Shown in pieces: positions 26,426 through 34,757 of a stretch of DNA of 64,000 bases. The stretch lies in assembly GCF_014725735.1 (NCBI RefSeq), contig NZ_CP061368.1:945225-1009224 (forward strand), written 5' to 3'. The position numbers and the translations under genes are program-made. The notes beneath the pieces were generated by a model, which ran no database searches, was not told the origin of the DNA, and was given only the letters and a program-made list of their open reading frames with translations. Positions within the stretch are counted from its first letter, which is position 1, and each line of letters begins with the position of its first letter. Source of the DNA: Wenzhouxiangella sp. AB-CW3. Lineage in GTDB: Bacteria; Pseudomonadota; Gammaproteobacteria; Xanthomonadales; Wenzhouxiangellaceae.

Positions 26426-27437
26426 CCTGGCCGAGCGCGCACTTTTGCCGGACTGGCTGATACGGCTTGGCATCAGAGCTTTGCTCAGGCGTCGGTTGAA
26501 ACAGGAGCATGCTCAAGATCCAGAGGCACAGTCGCGTCGCTATCAGGCATTGCTCGAGGAGCTGGGTCAATCGGCCATTGCCATCGAGACCGACAAGGCC
26601 AATGAACAGCATTACGAGGTGCCGACCGTGTTCTACCAGCTGGCACTGGGTCCAAGGCTCAAGTACTCATCGGCCTGCTGGTCAAGAGGTGTGACGGGGC
26701 TGGAAAAGGCCGAAGAGGTGATGCTGGAATCCACCTGTGAGCATGCCGATCTGGTGGACGGACAGGACGTTCTCGAGCTGGGCTGCGGCTGGGGTTCGCT
26801 GACGCTCTGGATGGCCGGTCGGTATCCCAAAAGCCGGATCACCGCCGTGTCCAATTCCGCTTCGCAGCGCGCTCATATCGAGGCGCGGGCGCTGGAGTTG
26901 GGGTATGACAACATCGAAGTGATCACCTGCGATGTCAATGATCTGGAGCTGGGTCGACAGTTCGATCGTGTGGTTTCGGTGGAAATGTTCGAACACGTGC
27001 GCAACTATCGGCAGCTTCTGGCCCGGGTGGCCGAATGGTTGAAGCCCGGCGGGTATCTGTTCGTGCACATCTTCTGTCACCGTTACCTGGCCTATCCCTT
27101 CGAGACTGAAGGCGATGGCAACTGGATGGGCCGGTACTTCTTTACCGGGGGGCTGATGCCGGCCGCCGACACCCTGTTACACTTTGCCGATGATGTACAG
27201 ATCGACAAGCGCTGGCTGTTTTCCGGCACGCACTATGCCCGCACCGCGCGCGCCTGGCTGGACAACATGGATGCCCACCGCTCGAAGGTGGACCAGGTGA
27301 TGCAGCACACTTACGGCGATGATGCCGCACGCTGGCGACAGCGCTGGCGGATGTTCTTCATGGCCTGCGAGGAGCTGTTTGGTTTTGATCGGGGCAATGC
27401 CTGGCTGGTTGCCCATTGCCGATTCATTCGACGCTGA
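26412..27437 (+). CDS. cyclopropane-synthase-like SAM methyltransferase 2
   Basis: The 341-residue protein starts at ATG 26412 with GGAG 8 nt upstream. It is shorter than cfa1 and lacks its N-terminal lipid region. Motif I is VLELGCGWGSLTLW (about 120), followed by VVSVEMFEHVRNYRQLL and WLKPGGYLFVHIFCHR. It resembles the class of short CFA-synthase homologues that methylate lipids or related substrates. Two CFA-type enzymes in one operon suggest sequential modifications of one chain. Confidence 0.85.
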   Translation: MKIIDLAERALLPDWLIRLGIRALLRRRLKQEHAQDPEAQSRRYQALLEELGQSAIAIETDKANEQHYEVPTVFYQLALGPRLKYSSACWSRGVTGLEKAEEVMLESTCEHADLVDGQDVLELGCGWGSLTLWMAGRYPKSRITAVSNSASQRAHIEARALELGYDNIEVITCDVNDLELGRQFDRVVSVEMFEHVRNYRQLLARVAEWLKPGGYLFVHIFCHRYLAYPFETEGDGNWMGRYFFTGGLMPAADTLLHFADDVQIDKRWLFSGTHYARTARAWLDNMDAHRSKVDQVMQHTYGDDAARWRQRWRMFFMACEELFGFDRGNAWLVAHCRFIRR

Positions 27438-27440
27438 CTC

Positions 27441-28766
27441 ATGCCTCTTGGACGTCTCTTTACCGGTGGAATCCGGACCAAGCTGGTCAAGGTCTTTGTG
27501 CTTCAGATCATGGCCATCAGTGTTGCCACGGTACTGGGCGTCTATGCGGCAGCCTGGGTGGTCGAGCGGGTGCTGGTCAAGGAGGCGCTCAACGGTGAGG
27601 CCAACCATTTCTGGAGCCATTACGAAGCCGACCCCGGATTCGCCCTGCCCAACACCAATAACCTGAAAGGATACCTCGCGCCCGGCGGTGATGAAGCCGG
27701 AGTGCCGGAGTGGTTGCAGGGGCAGGAGCCCGGTTTCCGGCGCGTGGACGAGGGGCCGGATTCCGAACCGGTCATCCACGTCAGCGATCGCAACGGCGAT
27801 CGCCTTTACCTGGTCTTCGACGAAGTGCAGGTATCGCAACTGGCCTTTTACTTCGGGGTGGCTCCGCTGACCGGGGTGCTGTTGCTGATCTATATTCTGA
27901 CCTGGCTTGGATACATGATGTCGAGGCGTGCCGTATCCACGGTGGTTCAGCTCGCTGAGGCGGTGCGCAACTACGATTTCCGCAAGGGCCGACTCGAGGA
28001 ACTGAACCCTGAAGATTTCGAAGCCGGAAACGATACCGAAACCCTGGCGCTGATCAATGCCTTCAACCAGTTCATTCATCGTCTGGAATGGTTCATTCAG
28101 CGCGAGCGCAACTTCACCCGCAACGCCAGTCATGAGCTGAGGACGCCGCTGGCAGTCTTGCGTGCCAACCTCGATCTGCTTACCCGGAAGCAAGCGGGAG
28201 ACTCGCCTGACGCTCCGACGTTGCAGCGTATGGCGCGGACCGTGCGAGACATGGAGGGGTTGGTCGAAACCTTGCTGATATTGGCGCGCGAGAGCGAATC
28301 GCGGCTCAACTGGTCGTCGGTGGTGATCAACGACCTGGTGGCTGAAGTGCTTGACCAGGTCCAGCGTGCAGTGGATCGGCCGCGGGTCGAAGCCGGGGTG
28401 CAGGCTACCGGTCTCATGGAGATCGAGGCCCCGGAGCGCGTACTGGCCATCATCTTCACCAACCTGCTGCGCAACGCCCTGAGCTATACCACCGAAGGCA
28501 GGGTACAGGTATTGATCGATCGCAATGGCGTGACCGTGCAGGACACGGGTTGCGGCATGAGCGAGGCCGACCTGGAGCGTATGTTCGAGCCGTTCTACCG
28601 CGGCCATGATCGCTCCAATGAAGGCTACGGTCTGGGTCTGTCCATTGTTCGACGGCTTTGCCATCGCTTCGGCTGGAAGATCCATGCCGACAGCGAGCTG
28701 GGGGCCGGGACCGAGATCCGCATCGAGTTCCCGCAGGCGACCTTCAAGCCCTTCGGCGGCCGGTAA
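27441..28766 (+). CDS. membrane sensor histidine kinase
   Basis: The 441-residue kinase starts 3 nt after the methyltransferase stop. A first membrane helix (about 18-42) and a second (about 137-160) flank a periplasmic sensor of about 95 residues. Then come a HAMP-like linker, HisKA with NASHELRTPLAVLRANLDLL (phospho-His about 230) and HATPase motifs NLLRNALSYT, DTGCGMSE and GYGLGLSIV. It is co-transcribed with the lipid genes but has no adjacent regulator. The OmpR-type regulator at 33894-34592 is the nearest candidate partner. Confidence 0.88.
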   Translation: MPLGRLFTGGIRTKLVKVFVLQIMAISVATVLGVYAAAWVVERVLVKEALNGEANHFWSHYEADPGFALPNTNNLKGYLAPGGDEAGVPEWLQGQEPGFRRVDEGPDSEPVIHVSDRNGDRLYLVFDEVQVSQLAFYFGVAPLTGVLLLIYILTWLGYMMSRRAVSTVVQLAEAVRNYDFRKGRLEELNPEDFEAGNDTETLALINAFNQFIHRLEWFIQRERNFTRNASHELRTPLAVLRANLDLLTRKQAGDSPDAPTLQRMARTVRDMEGLVETLLILARESESRLNWSSVVINDLVAEVLDQVQRAVDRPRVEAGVQATGLMEIEAPERVLAIIFTNLLRNALSYTTEGRVQVLIDRNGVTVQDTGCGMSEADLERMFEPFYRGHDRSNEGYGLGLSIVRRLCHRFGWKIHADSELGAGTEIRIEFPQATFKPFGGR

Positions 28767-28886
28767 CCTGGTTGCGATCATGAATACGGCTTGAAACCCT
28801 CAACGGCTTTGCAAACTGATTCGCCACCCTGAAGTCGAGCGCAGCCAGTATCATTGGCAGGTCCATGTCATGAATTCAGGCCTGCA

Positions 28887-29864
28887 ATGTCTCTTCAACC
28901 TGCCACTGCCCGGGCCGGCGCCAATATCGCCCTGGTCAAGTACTGGGGAAAGCGTGATTCCGGCCTGAATCTGCCGGCAGCCGGCTCGATCTCGATCACC
29001 CTGGCCGAGCTGGAAACGCAGACCACCGTGGCGCCGATGGCCGATCTGAGCGATGACCGGCTGGAACTCGACGGCCAGTCCGCTGATCCCGCGCGTATTC
29101 GACCGGTGCTCGACCGGTTTCGTGCTCGCTCGGGCGTGGATGCAAGGTGCCGGGTGGAAACGCGGAACAATTTCCCCACCGGCGCCGGCCTGGCTTCCTC
29201 TGCATCCGGTTTTGCCGCCTTGGTGACGGCCGCCGATGCCGCCTTCGCGACCGGACTGGATGAACGGGGACTGTCCATCGAGGCCCGGCTGGGCTCGGGC
29301 TCGGCCGCCCGCTCGATCTTTGGGGGCTTTGTCGAGATGGCTTCCGGTACCCGCGTCGATGGATCGGATGCCCATGCCAGCGCGCTGGCGGACGCTCCGC
29401 ACTGGCCGCTGGAGGTGGTGGTGGCCATCACCACCCGCCAGGCCAAGGCGGTGGCTTCGACCGAGGGTATGAATCACACCATGTCGACCTCACCGTATTA
29501 CCCGGCCTGGTTGAGTGGCATGGATGCGGATCTGGAGCAGGCCCGAAACGCGATCGCCCGACGGGATTTTGAGCAGCTCGTGGCCGTGACCGAATCCAGT
29601 GCCCTGAAGATGCACGCCTCGGCCCTGGCGGCTCAGCCCGGTATCCTTTACTGGCACGCTGCCACCGTGGCCTGTCTGCACGAAATTCGGTCGATGCGCC
29701 TGGCCGGCACCGGCGTGTGCTTTACCGTGGATGCCGGGCCGCAGGTCAAGGCCGTCTGTCTGCCGGGACAGGGCAAGCGGGTGGCCCGGCGTTTGGCTGA
29801 CATCGATGGCGTTGAGCAGGTGGTGCAGGCCCGCCTGGGTCCGGGTGCGGAGGTTGTGTCCTGA
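28887..29864 (+). CDS. mvaD: diphosphomevalonate decarboxylase
   Basis: This 325-residue GHMP-superfamily enzyme converts mevalonate diphosphate to isopentenyl diphosphate. It shows ANIALVKYWGKRD (about 11-23), the family's N-terminal signature, and the phosphate loop PTGAGLASSASGFAAL. ATG 28887 is used because MSLQPATARAGANIALVKYWG fits the family start; an upstream TTG at 28854 is less likely. It is the first gene of the mevalonate operon; its TGA overlaps the next ATG. Confidence 0.93.
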   Translation: MSLQPATARAGANIALVKYWGKRDSGLNLPAAGSISITLAELETQTTVAPMADLSDDRLELDGQSADPARIRPVLDRFRARSGVDARCRVETRNNFPTGAGLASSASGFAALVTAADAAFATGLDERGLSIEARLGSGSAARSIFGGFVEMASGTRVDGSDAHASALADAPHWPLEVVVAITTRQAKAVASTEGMNHTMSTSPYYPAWLSGMDADLEQARNAIARRDFEQLVAVTESSALKMHASALAAQPGILYWHAATVACLHEIRSMRLAGTGVCFTVDAGPQVKAVCLPGQGKRVARRLADIDGVEQVVQARLGPGAEVVS

Positions 29865-30913
29865 TGCCTCTGAAAGCCGGTGCGCCGGGCAAGGCGGTAC
29901 TGCTCGGAGAGTACGCGGTGCTCGATGGTGCGCCAGCACTGTCCCTGGCGGTGGATCGCCGTGCGCGGGTGGACCTGGAGGCGAGCTCCGGGGTGGGTCG
30001 CATCGAAGCGCCTCAGCTTGATATCGAGCCCATTGCATTCGAGATTGGCGCCCATGGCGCCCTGAGCTGGTCGGGCGCCGAGAACAGCCTGGCCGCGTTC
30101 CGGAGAACCGCGGCCATTCTGGAACACCTGGTTGCCCATGCCTGGCGCCGATACGGTGGAGTTGAGCCATTCAAGCTGCGCATTGATACAGGCGGGCTGT
30201 TTCACGGCGGTATCAAGCTGGGTCTGGGCTCGAGCGCGGCATCGGTCGTGGCCCTGGATGCGGCCATCACCGCACATGCCAGCCGCCGTCGTGGCCGTGA
30301 ATCGCCCGAACAGGTGCTCGAGCGGCTGCTCCCCGTTTACCGCAGCAGCCAGGGTGGGCATGGCAGCGGCATTGATCTGGCCACCAGTCTTTACGGTGGG
30401 GCGATTGCCTATCGCCTGGCCGGCCCTCGGCCGGTCGTGCAGCCCGTGGCCCTGCCGGAGGGGCTGCACCTGATGTTCATCTGGACCGGTCAGGCGGCCT
30501 CCACGCCTGATCTGGTCGCGGCCTGGTTTCGTTTCCTCAGGCGTCACCCGGACGATGCCCGCGAGCTCGTCAATGCGATGCGGCGGGTATGCCATGAAGG
30601 ACTGGAAGCGCAGCAGGCCGGCGATGCGGGTGAACTGGTCCGGCAGATCGGCGAGTACGGGCGTGTTCTGGGTACAATGGGCGATTGCGCCGGAATCCCG
30701 GTGGTTACTGCTGCGCATCGCCGGGCCATGGACCTGGCGCTTGAGCATGGTGCCGTGTGCAAGCCCTGTGGGGCCGGCGGCGGCGACCTGGCTGTGGCGG
30801 CCGCCACTTCCCCGCAGGCCCTGGCCAGCCTGGCCGATGCACTGCGCGGGACCGGACTGGATGCATTTTCGCTGGCTGCCGGCAAGGATGGCAGCCGGGT
30901 GACCGAGGCCTGA
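29864..30913 (+). CDS. phosphomevalonate kinase
   Basis: The 349-residue GHMP kinase starts APGKAVLLGEYAVLDGAPALSLAVD (N-terminal substrate and nucleotide region). It has the glycine/serine loop LGLGSSAASVVALDAA and C-terminal PCGAGGGDLAVA. Placement between mvaD and the reductase-kinase fusion, and the fact that the fusion supplies mevalonate kinase, identify this as the phosphomevalonate step. ATP-dependent phosphorylation of phosphomevalonate is the assigned reaction. Confidence 0.88.
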   Translation: MPLKAGAPGKAVLLGEYAVLDGAPALSLAVDRRARVDLEASSGVGRIEAPQLDIEPIAFEIGAHGALSWSGAENSLAAFRRTAAILEHLVAHAWRRYGGVEPFKLRIDTGGLFHGGIKLGLGSSAASVVALDAAITAHASRRRGRESPEQVLERLLPVYRSSQGGHGSGIDLATSLYGGAIAYRLAGPRPVVQPVALPEGLHLMFIWTGQAASTPDLVAAWFRFLRRHPDDARELVNAMRRVCHEGLEAQQAGDAGELVRQIGEYGRVLGTMGDCAGIPVVTAAHRRAMDLALEHGAVCKPCGAGGGDLAVAAATSPQALASLADALRGTGLDAFSLAAGKDGSRVTEA

Positions 30914-30928
30914 AACGGAGCCTGCCGC

Positions 30929-33199
30929 ATGGAACGATCACGCATACCGCAGTTCTACAAAATGTCCGTGCCGGAGCGAGTGCGCACGGTGCATGACCGT
31001 GGATTGCTGGGACCCGAGGACTACCAGGTCCTGAAGTCCGGTCGGCACACGCTGTCGGTGCAGCTGGCCGACAAGATGATCGAGAATGTCATCGGCGTGA
31101 TGGGCCTGCCGGTCGGTCTCGGGCTGAACTTCCTGATCAACGACAAGGAATACGTGGTTCCCCTGGTGGTCGAAGAGCCGTCCATCGTGGCCGCGCTCGG
31201 CTCGGCGGCCAAGCTGGCGCGCTCGGCTGGAGGGTTCACGGTCGAAAGCACCGAACCCCGCCTGATCGGCCAGATCCAGATCGTCGATGTCGCTGATCCG
31301 GCCCGGGCAAAAGCCACCCTGCTGCAGCGCAAGGACGAGATTCTCAACCTTGCCAACAGCCTTCACCCGAAGATGATTGCCCGCGGCGGCGGGGCCAAGG
31401 ACCTGGAAGTCTACATTCATCCCTCGCAGGGCATTGGCGGTGACATGGTCGTTGCCCATCTGCTGGTCGATACCTGCGATGCGATGGGCGCCAACCTGGT
31501 CAATACCATGTGCGAGGGCGTTGCCTCGCTGGTCGAAAACATGGCCGACGGGCGGGTTTTCCTCCGGATTCTGTCAAACTTGACCGACCGCGCACTGGTG
31601 CGGGCGAAGGTGCGGATTCCCGTGAGCCTGCTGACCGGCAAGGGCTTTGATGGCGAGCAGGTGCGCGACGGCATCATCGTGGCCAACGATTTCGCCCGCG
31701 TTGACCCCTACCGGGCCGCCACCCACAACAAGGGCATCATGAACGGCGTGGATGCGGTCGCCCTGGCCACCGGCAATGACTGGCGGGCCATCGAGGCCGG
31801 CGCCCATGCCTATGCCGCCCGGGGCGGCCGATACACCTCGCTGACCAGCTGGACCTGTGCCGACAACGGCGACCTGCTCGGAGAGCTTGAGATTCCACTC
31901 AAGGTCGGTACCGTGGGCGGCCCGCTGCAGACCAACCCGACCGTGGCGCTGAACCTGCGCATGCTGGGCGTCGAGAGTGCTCGCGAGCTTGCGGAAGTCA
32001 TGGGAGCGGTGGGGCTGGCCCAGAATTTCTCGGCCATCCGTGCACTGGTCACCGAAGGCATTCAGCAGGGACACATGACGCTGCATGCACGGTCCGTGGC
32101 CACCGCTGCCGGGGTGCCGCCCGAGCTGTTCGATACGGTGGTCGAGCGCCTGATTGCCTCGGGCGAGATCAAGGTCTGGAAGGCCGCGGACATCATGCGC
32201 GAAGTCGCCGAGCAGAGTGCATCCTCGATTCGTGCCGTGTCCCGGACTGAAGAACAGGAGACGCTGGAAGGCGAACGACTGGGTGCCGGTCACGGCAAGA
32301 TCATCCTGCTCGGCGAACATGCCGTGGTCTATGGTCGCCGGGCCATTGCCGCGCCCATCCCACTGGCCATTCAGGCCCGGGTCGAAGATGCGCCGGAAGG
32401 CGTGGAGCTGATCATCCCGCGCTGGGGGATCGAGCAGCGGCTGGACTTCAAGGCCAAGCGACCGCCATCGTTTGCCAAGTCCATGGCGCGTGTGCTGTCG
32501 GCACTGGATCTCGAGAATCGCGGCATGCGTATCGAGGTGTTCCCCAATGTGCCGCGCGCGATGGGGCTGGGCGGTTCGGCCGCGTTGGCCGTGGCTGTCA
32601 TCCGCGCCATCGACCTGCATTTCCGCCTCGGGCTGGATGATGAGCGCATCAACGAGCTGGCCTTTGAGTGCGAGAAGGTGGCGCATGGAACGCCTTCGGG
32701 GCTGGACAATACCCTGGCAACCTACGGTGAGTTCACGCTCTTTCGCCGCGGCGAGGACGCCTGCCGGGAAATCATCGAGGTCAGTCAGCCGCTGCCGATC
32801 GTGATCGGCATGAGTCGGACTGAAAGTCTCACAGCGCGTACCGTGGCCAGGGTCCGCGAGGCCTGGCAGCGCAATCCCGATCTTTACGATCGCATTTTTG
32901 ATGAAATCGATACCCTGGCCGGCCAGGGACTGGAAGCGCTCAAGAGCGGTGACTACGAAACCCTGGGCGAGCTGATGAACGTCTGCCAGGGGCTGCTGAA
33001 CGCCATGCAGGTTTCGAGCTGGGAGCTGGAAGAGCTGATCCAGGTGGCCCGCAACCATGGTGCGGTGGGCGCGAAATTGACCGGAGGTGGGGGCGGTGGA
33101 TCAATCATTGCCCTGTGCCCCGATGACAGTGCCCGGGTGGCTCGGGCCATCCGCGAGGCGGGTTATCACGCCCTGGAGGTGTCCATTGGCCAGACTTGA
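30929..33199 (+). CDS. fused HMG-CoA reductase - mevalonate kinase
   Basis: One 756-residue frame holds two enzymes. Residues 1 to about 430 are a class II HMG-CoA reductase. They carry Glu83 (VVEEPSIVAAL), Lys268 (HNKGIMNG), Asp284 (TGNDWRA) and His382 (GHMTLHAR), which align with Pseudomonas mevalonii E83, K267, D283 and H381. Residues from about 453 to 756 are a mevalonate kinase: GKIILLGEHAVVYG, the loop MGLGGSAALAV (545-555), GTPSGLDNT (Asp593) and C-terminal KLTGGGGGGS. A linker of about 20 residues (RTEEQETLEGERLGAG) joins them. The frame is continuous with all key residues on both sides, so a sequencing artefact is unlikely. Both activities act in consecutive steps, HMG-CoA to mevalonate to phosphomevalonate. 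Confidence 0.93.
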   Translation: MERSRIPQFYKMSVPERVRTVHDRGLLGPEDYQVLKSGRHTLSVQLADKMIENVIGVMGLPVGLGLNFLINDKEYVVPLVVEEPSIVAALGSAAKLARSAGGFTVESTEPRLIGQIQIVDVADPARAKATLLQRKDEILNLANSLHPKMIARGGGAKDLEVYIHPSQGIGGDMVVAHLLVDTCDAMGANLVNTMCEGVASLVENMADGRVFLRILSNLTDRALVRAKVRIPVSLLTGKGFDGEQVRDGIIVANDFARVDPYRAATHNKGIMNGVDAVALATGNDWRAIEAGAHAYAARGGRYTSLTSWTCADNGDLLGELEIPLKVGTVGGPLQTNPTVALNLRMLGVESARELAEVMGAVGLAQNFSAIRALVTEGIQQGHMTLHARSVATAAGVPPELFDTVVERLIASGEIKVWKAADIMREVAEQSASSIRAVSRTEEQETLEGERLGAGHGKIILLGEHAVVYGRRAIAAPIPLAIQARVEDAPEGVELIIPRWGIEQRLDFKAKRPPSFAKSMARVLSALDLENRGMRIEVFPNVPRAMGLGGSAALAVAVIRAIDLHFRLGLDDERINELAFECEKVAHGTPSGLDNTLATYGEFTLFRRGEDACREIIEVSQPLPIVIGMSRTESLTARTVARVREAWQRNPDLYDRIFDEIDTLAGQGLEALKSGDYETLGELMNVCQGLLNAMQVSSWELEELIQVARNHGAVGAKLTGGGGGGSIIALCPDDSARVARAIREAGYHALEVSIGQT

Positions 33200-33782
33200 T
33201 CAGGCCGGTCCGGCCCGGATCGTGTCTTCCGACAGCGAGGAGCTGATACTTGTCGATGAGCACGACCGCGAACTCGGCACGCTGTCGAAAGGAGACTGCC
33301 ATGATGGCGACGGTGTCCTGCATCGCGCCTTTTCGGTATTCCTGTTTGACCCTCAGGGCCGTCTGCTCATCCAGCAACGCGCCGCCGACAAGCGACTGTG
33401 GCCGCTGTACTGGGCCAACAGTTGCTGTTCGCATCCGCGTGCCGGCGAGCACATGGATGAAGCCACCCGGCGGCGGGTCGAGGAAGAGCTGGGTGTGGCG
33501 GCCGAACTGGAGTTCGTCTACAAGTTCCAGTACCACGCTCGCTACGGCGAGCTGGGTTCGGAGCACGAGCTGTGCTGGGTCTACACGGGCCGCACCACCG
33601 TCAGCGAGGTCCGCCCCAACCCCGCCGAGATTGCCGACTGGAAATTTCTCTCACCCGTGGATGTTGACGAGCTGGTCGCCGACGAGCAGGCGCCGGTCGC
33701 GCCATGGTTTCGGATGGAGTGGCGTGAGCTGCGGGAGCGGCACTGGGAGCGCATTGCCAGGCTGACTGATGCGGGGCGGTGA
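33186..33782 (+). CDS. idi: isopentenyl-diphosphate isomerase, type I (Nudix)
   Basis: The 198-residue enzyme interconverts IPP and DMAPP. Type I features are HRAFSVFLFDPQGRLLIQQRA, the WANSCCSHPR active-site Cys segment, the Nudix-like ATRRRVEEELG and the GSEHELCWVY Glu motif. The TTG at 33186 is preferred as start: GGAGGT (33175-33180) sits 5 nt upstream, inside the end of the fusion gene, giving a 14-nt overlap and translational coupling. GTG 33222 is an alternative without a binding site. Confidence 0.9.
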   Translation: MARLDQAGPARIVSSDSEELILVDEHDRELGTLSKGDCHDGDGVLHRAFSVFLFDPQGRLLIQQRAADKRLWPLYWANSCCSHPRAGEHMDEATRRRVEEELGVAAELEFVYKFQYHARYGELGSEHELCWVYTGRTTVSEVRPNPAEIADWKFLSPVDVDELVADEQAPVAPWFRMEWRELRERHWERIARLTDAGR

Positions 33783-33788
33783 TGGGGG

Positions 33789-33880
33789 AAGGTTTCAGCG
33801 TTCAGGTTTCAGGTTTCAGGAAAACCTGGCCTGCCTGAACCCCGAAACCTGACCCCTGAAACCTGAAACCTGAAACCTGA
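33789..33880. repeat. GTTTCAGG direct-and-inverted repeat array, copy 1
   Basis: Tandem heptamer-like units GGTTTCAGCGTTCAGGTTTC... (33791-33820) face the complementary array CCTGAAACCTGAAACCTG... (33855-33880) across a short spacer, forming a long imperfect hairpin between the convergent idi and response-regulator genes. It may act as a bidirectional terminator. The same family recurs at 49538-49688 and 63967-64000. Confidence 0.8.
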
Positions 33881-33898
33881 GCGGCAACGCCGCTCAGG
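33876..33898. terminator. perfect 10-bp hairpin over the response-regulator stop codon
   Basis: CCTGAGCGGC (33876-33885) and GCCGCTCAGG (33889-33898) flank an AAC loop; the right arm contains the regulator's stop codon (TCA on plus, 33894-33896). It lacks a clear T-tract on either strand, so termination is a guess; it may instead protect the 3' end. Confidence 0.45.
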
Positions 33899-34592
33899 CA
33901 TCCTCCGGCGTCGCCAGCTTGAACCCCATCCCCTGAATGGTATGCAGCAGCTTGGTGTCGAACGGGCGATCAATGCCTTTCCTGAGGTTGTACATGTGGC
34001 TTCTGAGCGTGTCGGAGTCAGGCAGGGTATCGCCCCACAGCTCGTTTTCGATCTGCTCGCGACTGACCACTCGCGGCGACTCGCGCATCAGTACTTTCAG
34101 AATGCGAACCGCGGTGGGTGACAGGTTGATGCGCTGACCGGCGCGCTCAACTCGCATCAGGCGCGGGTCGAACACCAGGTCGCCGACCTTGAGCTGGCCC
34201 TCGCCGGTTTCGCCTCGGGCGCGCCGTATCAATGCTTTCAGGCGTACCAGCAGTTCTTCGGACTCGAAGGGCTTGACCAGGTAGTCGTCGGCACCGGCCT
34301 CGAAGCCCTCGACCTTGTCGTCGAGCTGATCACGCGCGGTCAGCATCAGAATCGGTGTGCCGTCACCGCGCTCGCGCATGCGTATCGCCACCCGTATCCC
34401 GCTGATCCGGGGCAGCATGAGATCCAGCACAACGGCGTCGTATTCGTTTTCTTCCAGCAAATTCAGAGCGATGGCGCCGTCGGCGGCATAGTCGCAGGCG
34501 TAGCCGGAAGCTTCCAGGTAGGCGCCGATGGTGGCGGCGAGATCATCATGATCCTCCACCAGCAGGATGGTGGCGTTGGGACTGTCGGACAT
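33894..34592 (-). CDS. OmpR/PhoB-type response regulator
   Basis: The 232-residue protein has an N-terminal receiver (TILLVEDHDDL, phospho-Asp in AVVLDLMLPRISG, Lys in YLVKPFE). Its C-terminal winged helix includes INLSPTAVRILKVLM, VVSREQIENELWG and LRSHMYNLRKGID. It is a DNA-binding transcription factor. ATG 34592 has AAGGAG 9 nt upstream and is preferred over GTG 34610. No kinase is adjacent; the operon-embedded kinase at 27441-28766 lies on the other side of the mevalonate genes. Confidence 0.9.
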   Translation of the reverse strand: MSDSPNATILLVEDHDDLAATIGAYLEASGYACDYAADGAIALNLLEENEYDAVVLDLMLPRISGIRVAIRMRERGDGTPILMLTARDQLDDKVEGFEAGADDYLVKPFESEELLVRLKALIRRARGETGEGQLKVGDLVFDPRLMRVERAGQRINLSPTAVRILKVLMRESPRVVSREQIENELWGDTLPDSDTLRSHMYNLRKGIDRPFDTKLLHTIQGMGFKLATPEDA

Positions 34593-34678
34593 TGAAGGCA
34601 GCTCCTTCACATTGGTGAATGGGAGCAGGTTACGGGGTGGGTGTCAATGGGGAGTGAAGGCCGCCTGCGGCGGCTGGG

Positions 34679-34739
34679 AAAGGTGAAAGGTGAAAGGGGT
34701 TTCTCTCCTTTTACCTTTTACCTTTCTTCCTTTCACCTT
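34679..34739. repeat. AAAGGTGA inverted repeat array, copy 1
   Basis: GAAAGGTGAAAGGTGAAAGG on the left faces CCTTTTACCTTTTACCTTTC followed by TTCCTTTCACCTT on the right, predicting a purine/pyrimidine-strand hairpin in the gap between rho and the response regulator, both minus strand. The same family sits at 50436-50520. Confidence 0.75.
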
Positions 34740-34754
34740 GACGCGAACGCGTCA
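34739..34754. terminator. short palindrome just after the rho stop codon
   Basis: TGACGC and GCGTCA flank a GAAC loop, 4 nt beyond the rho stop codon. It shares the core ACGCGAAYGCGT with the palindrome over the nusG stop codon (48019-48056). No T-tract; function as terminator is uncertain. Confidence 0.4.
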
Positions 34755-34757
34755 GCC

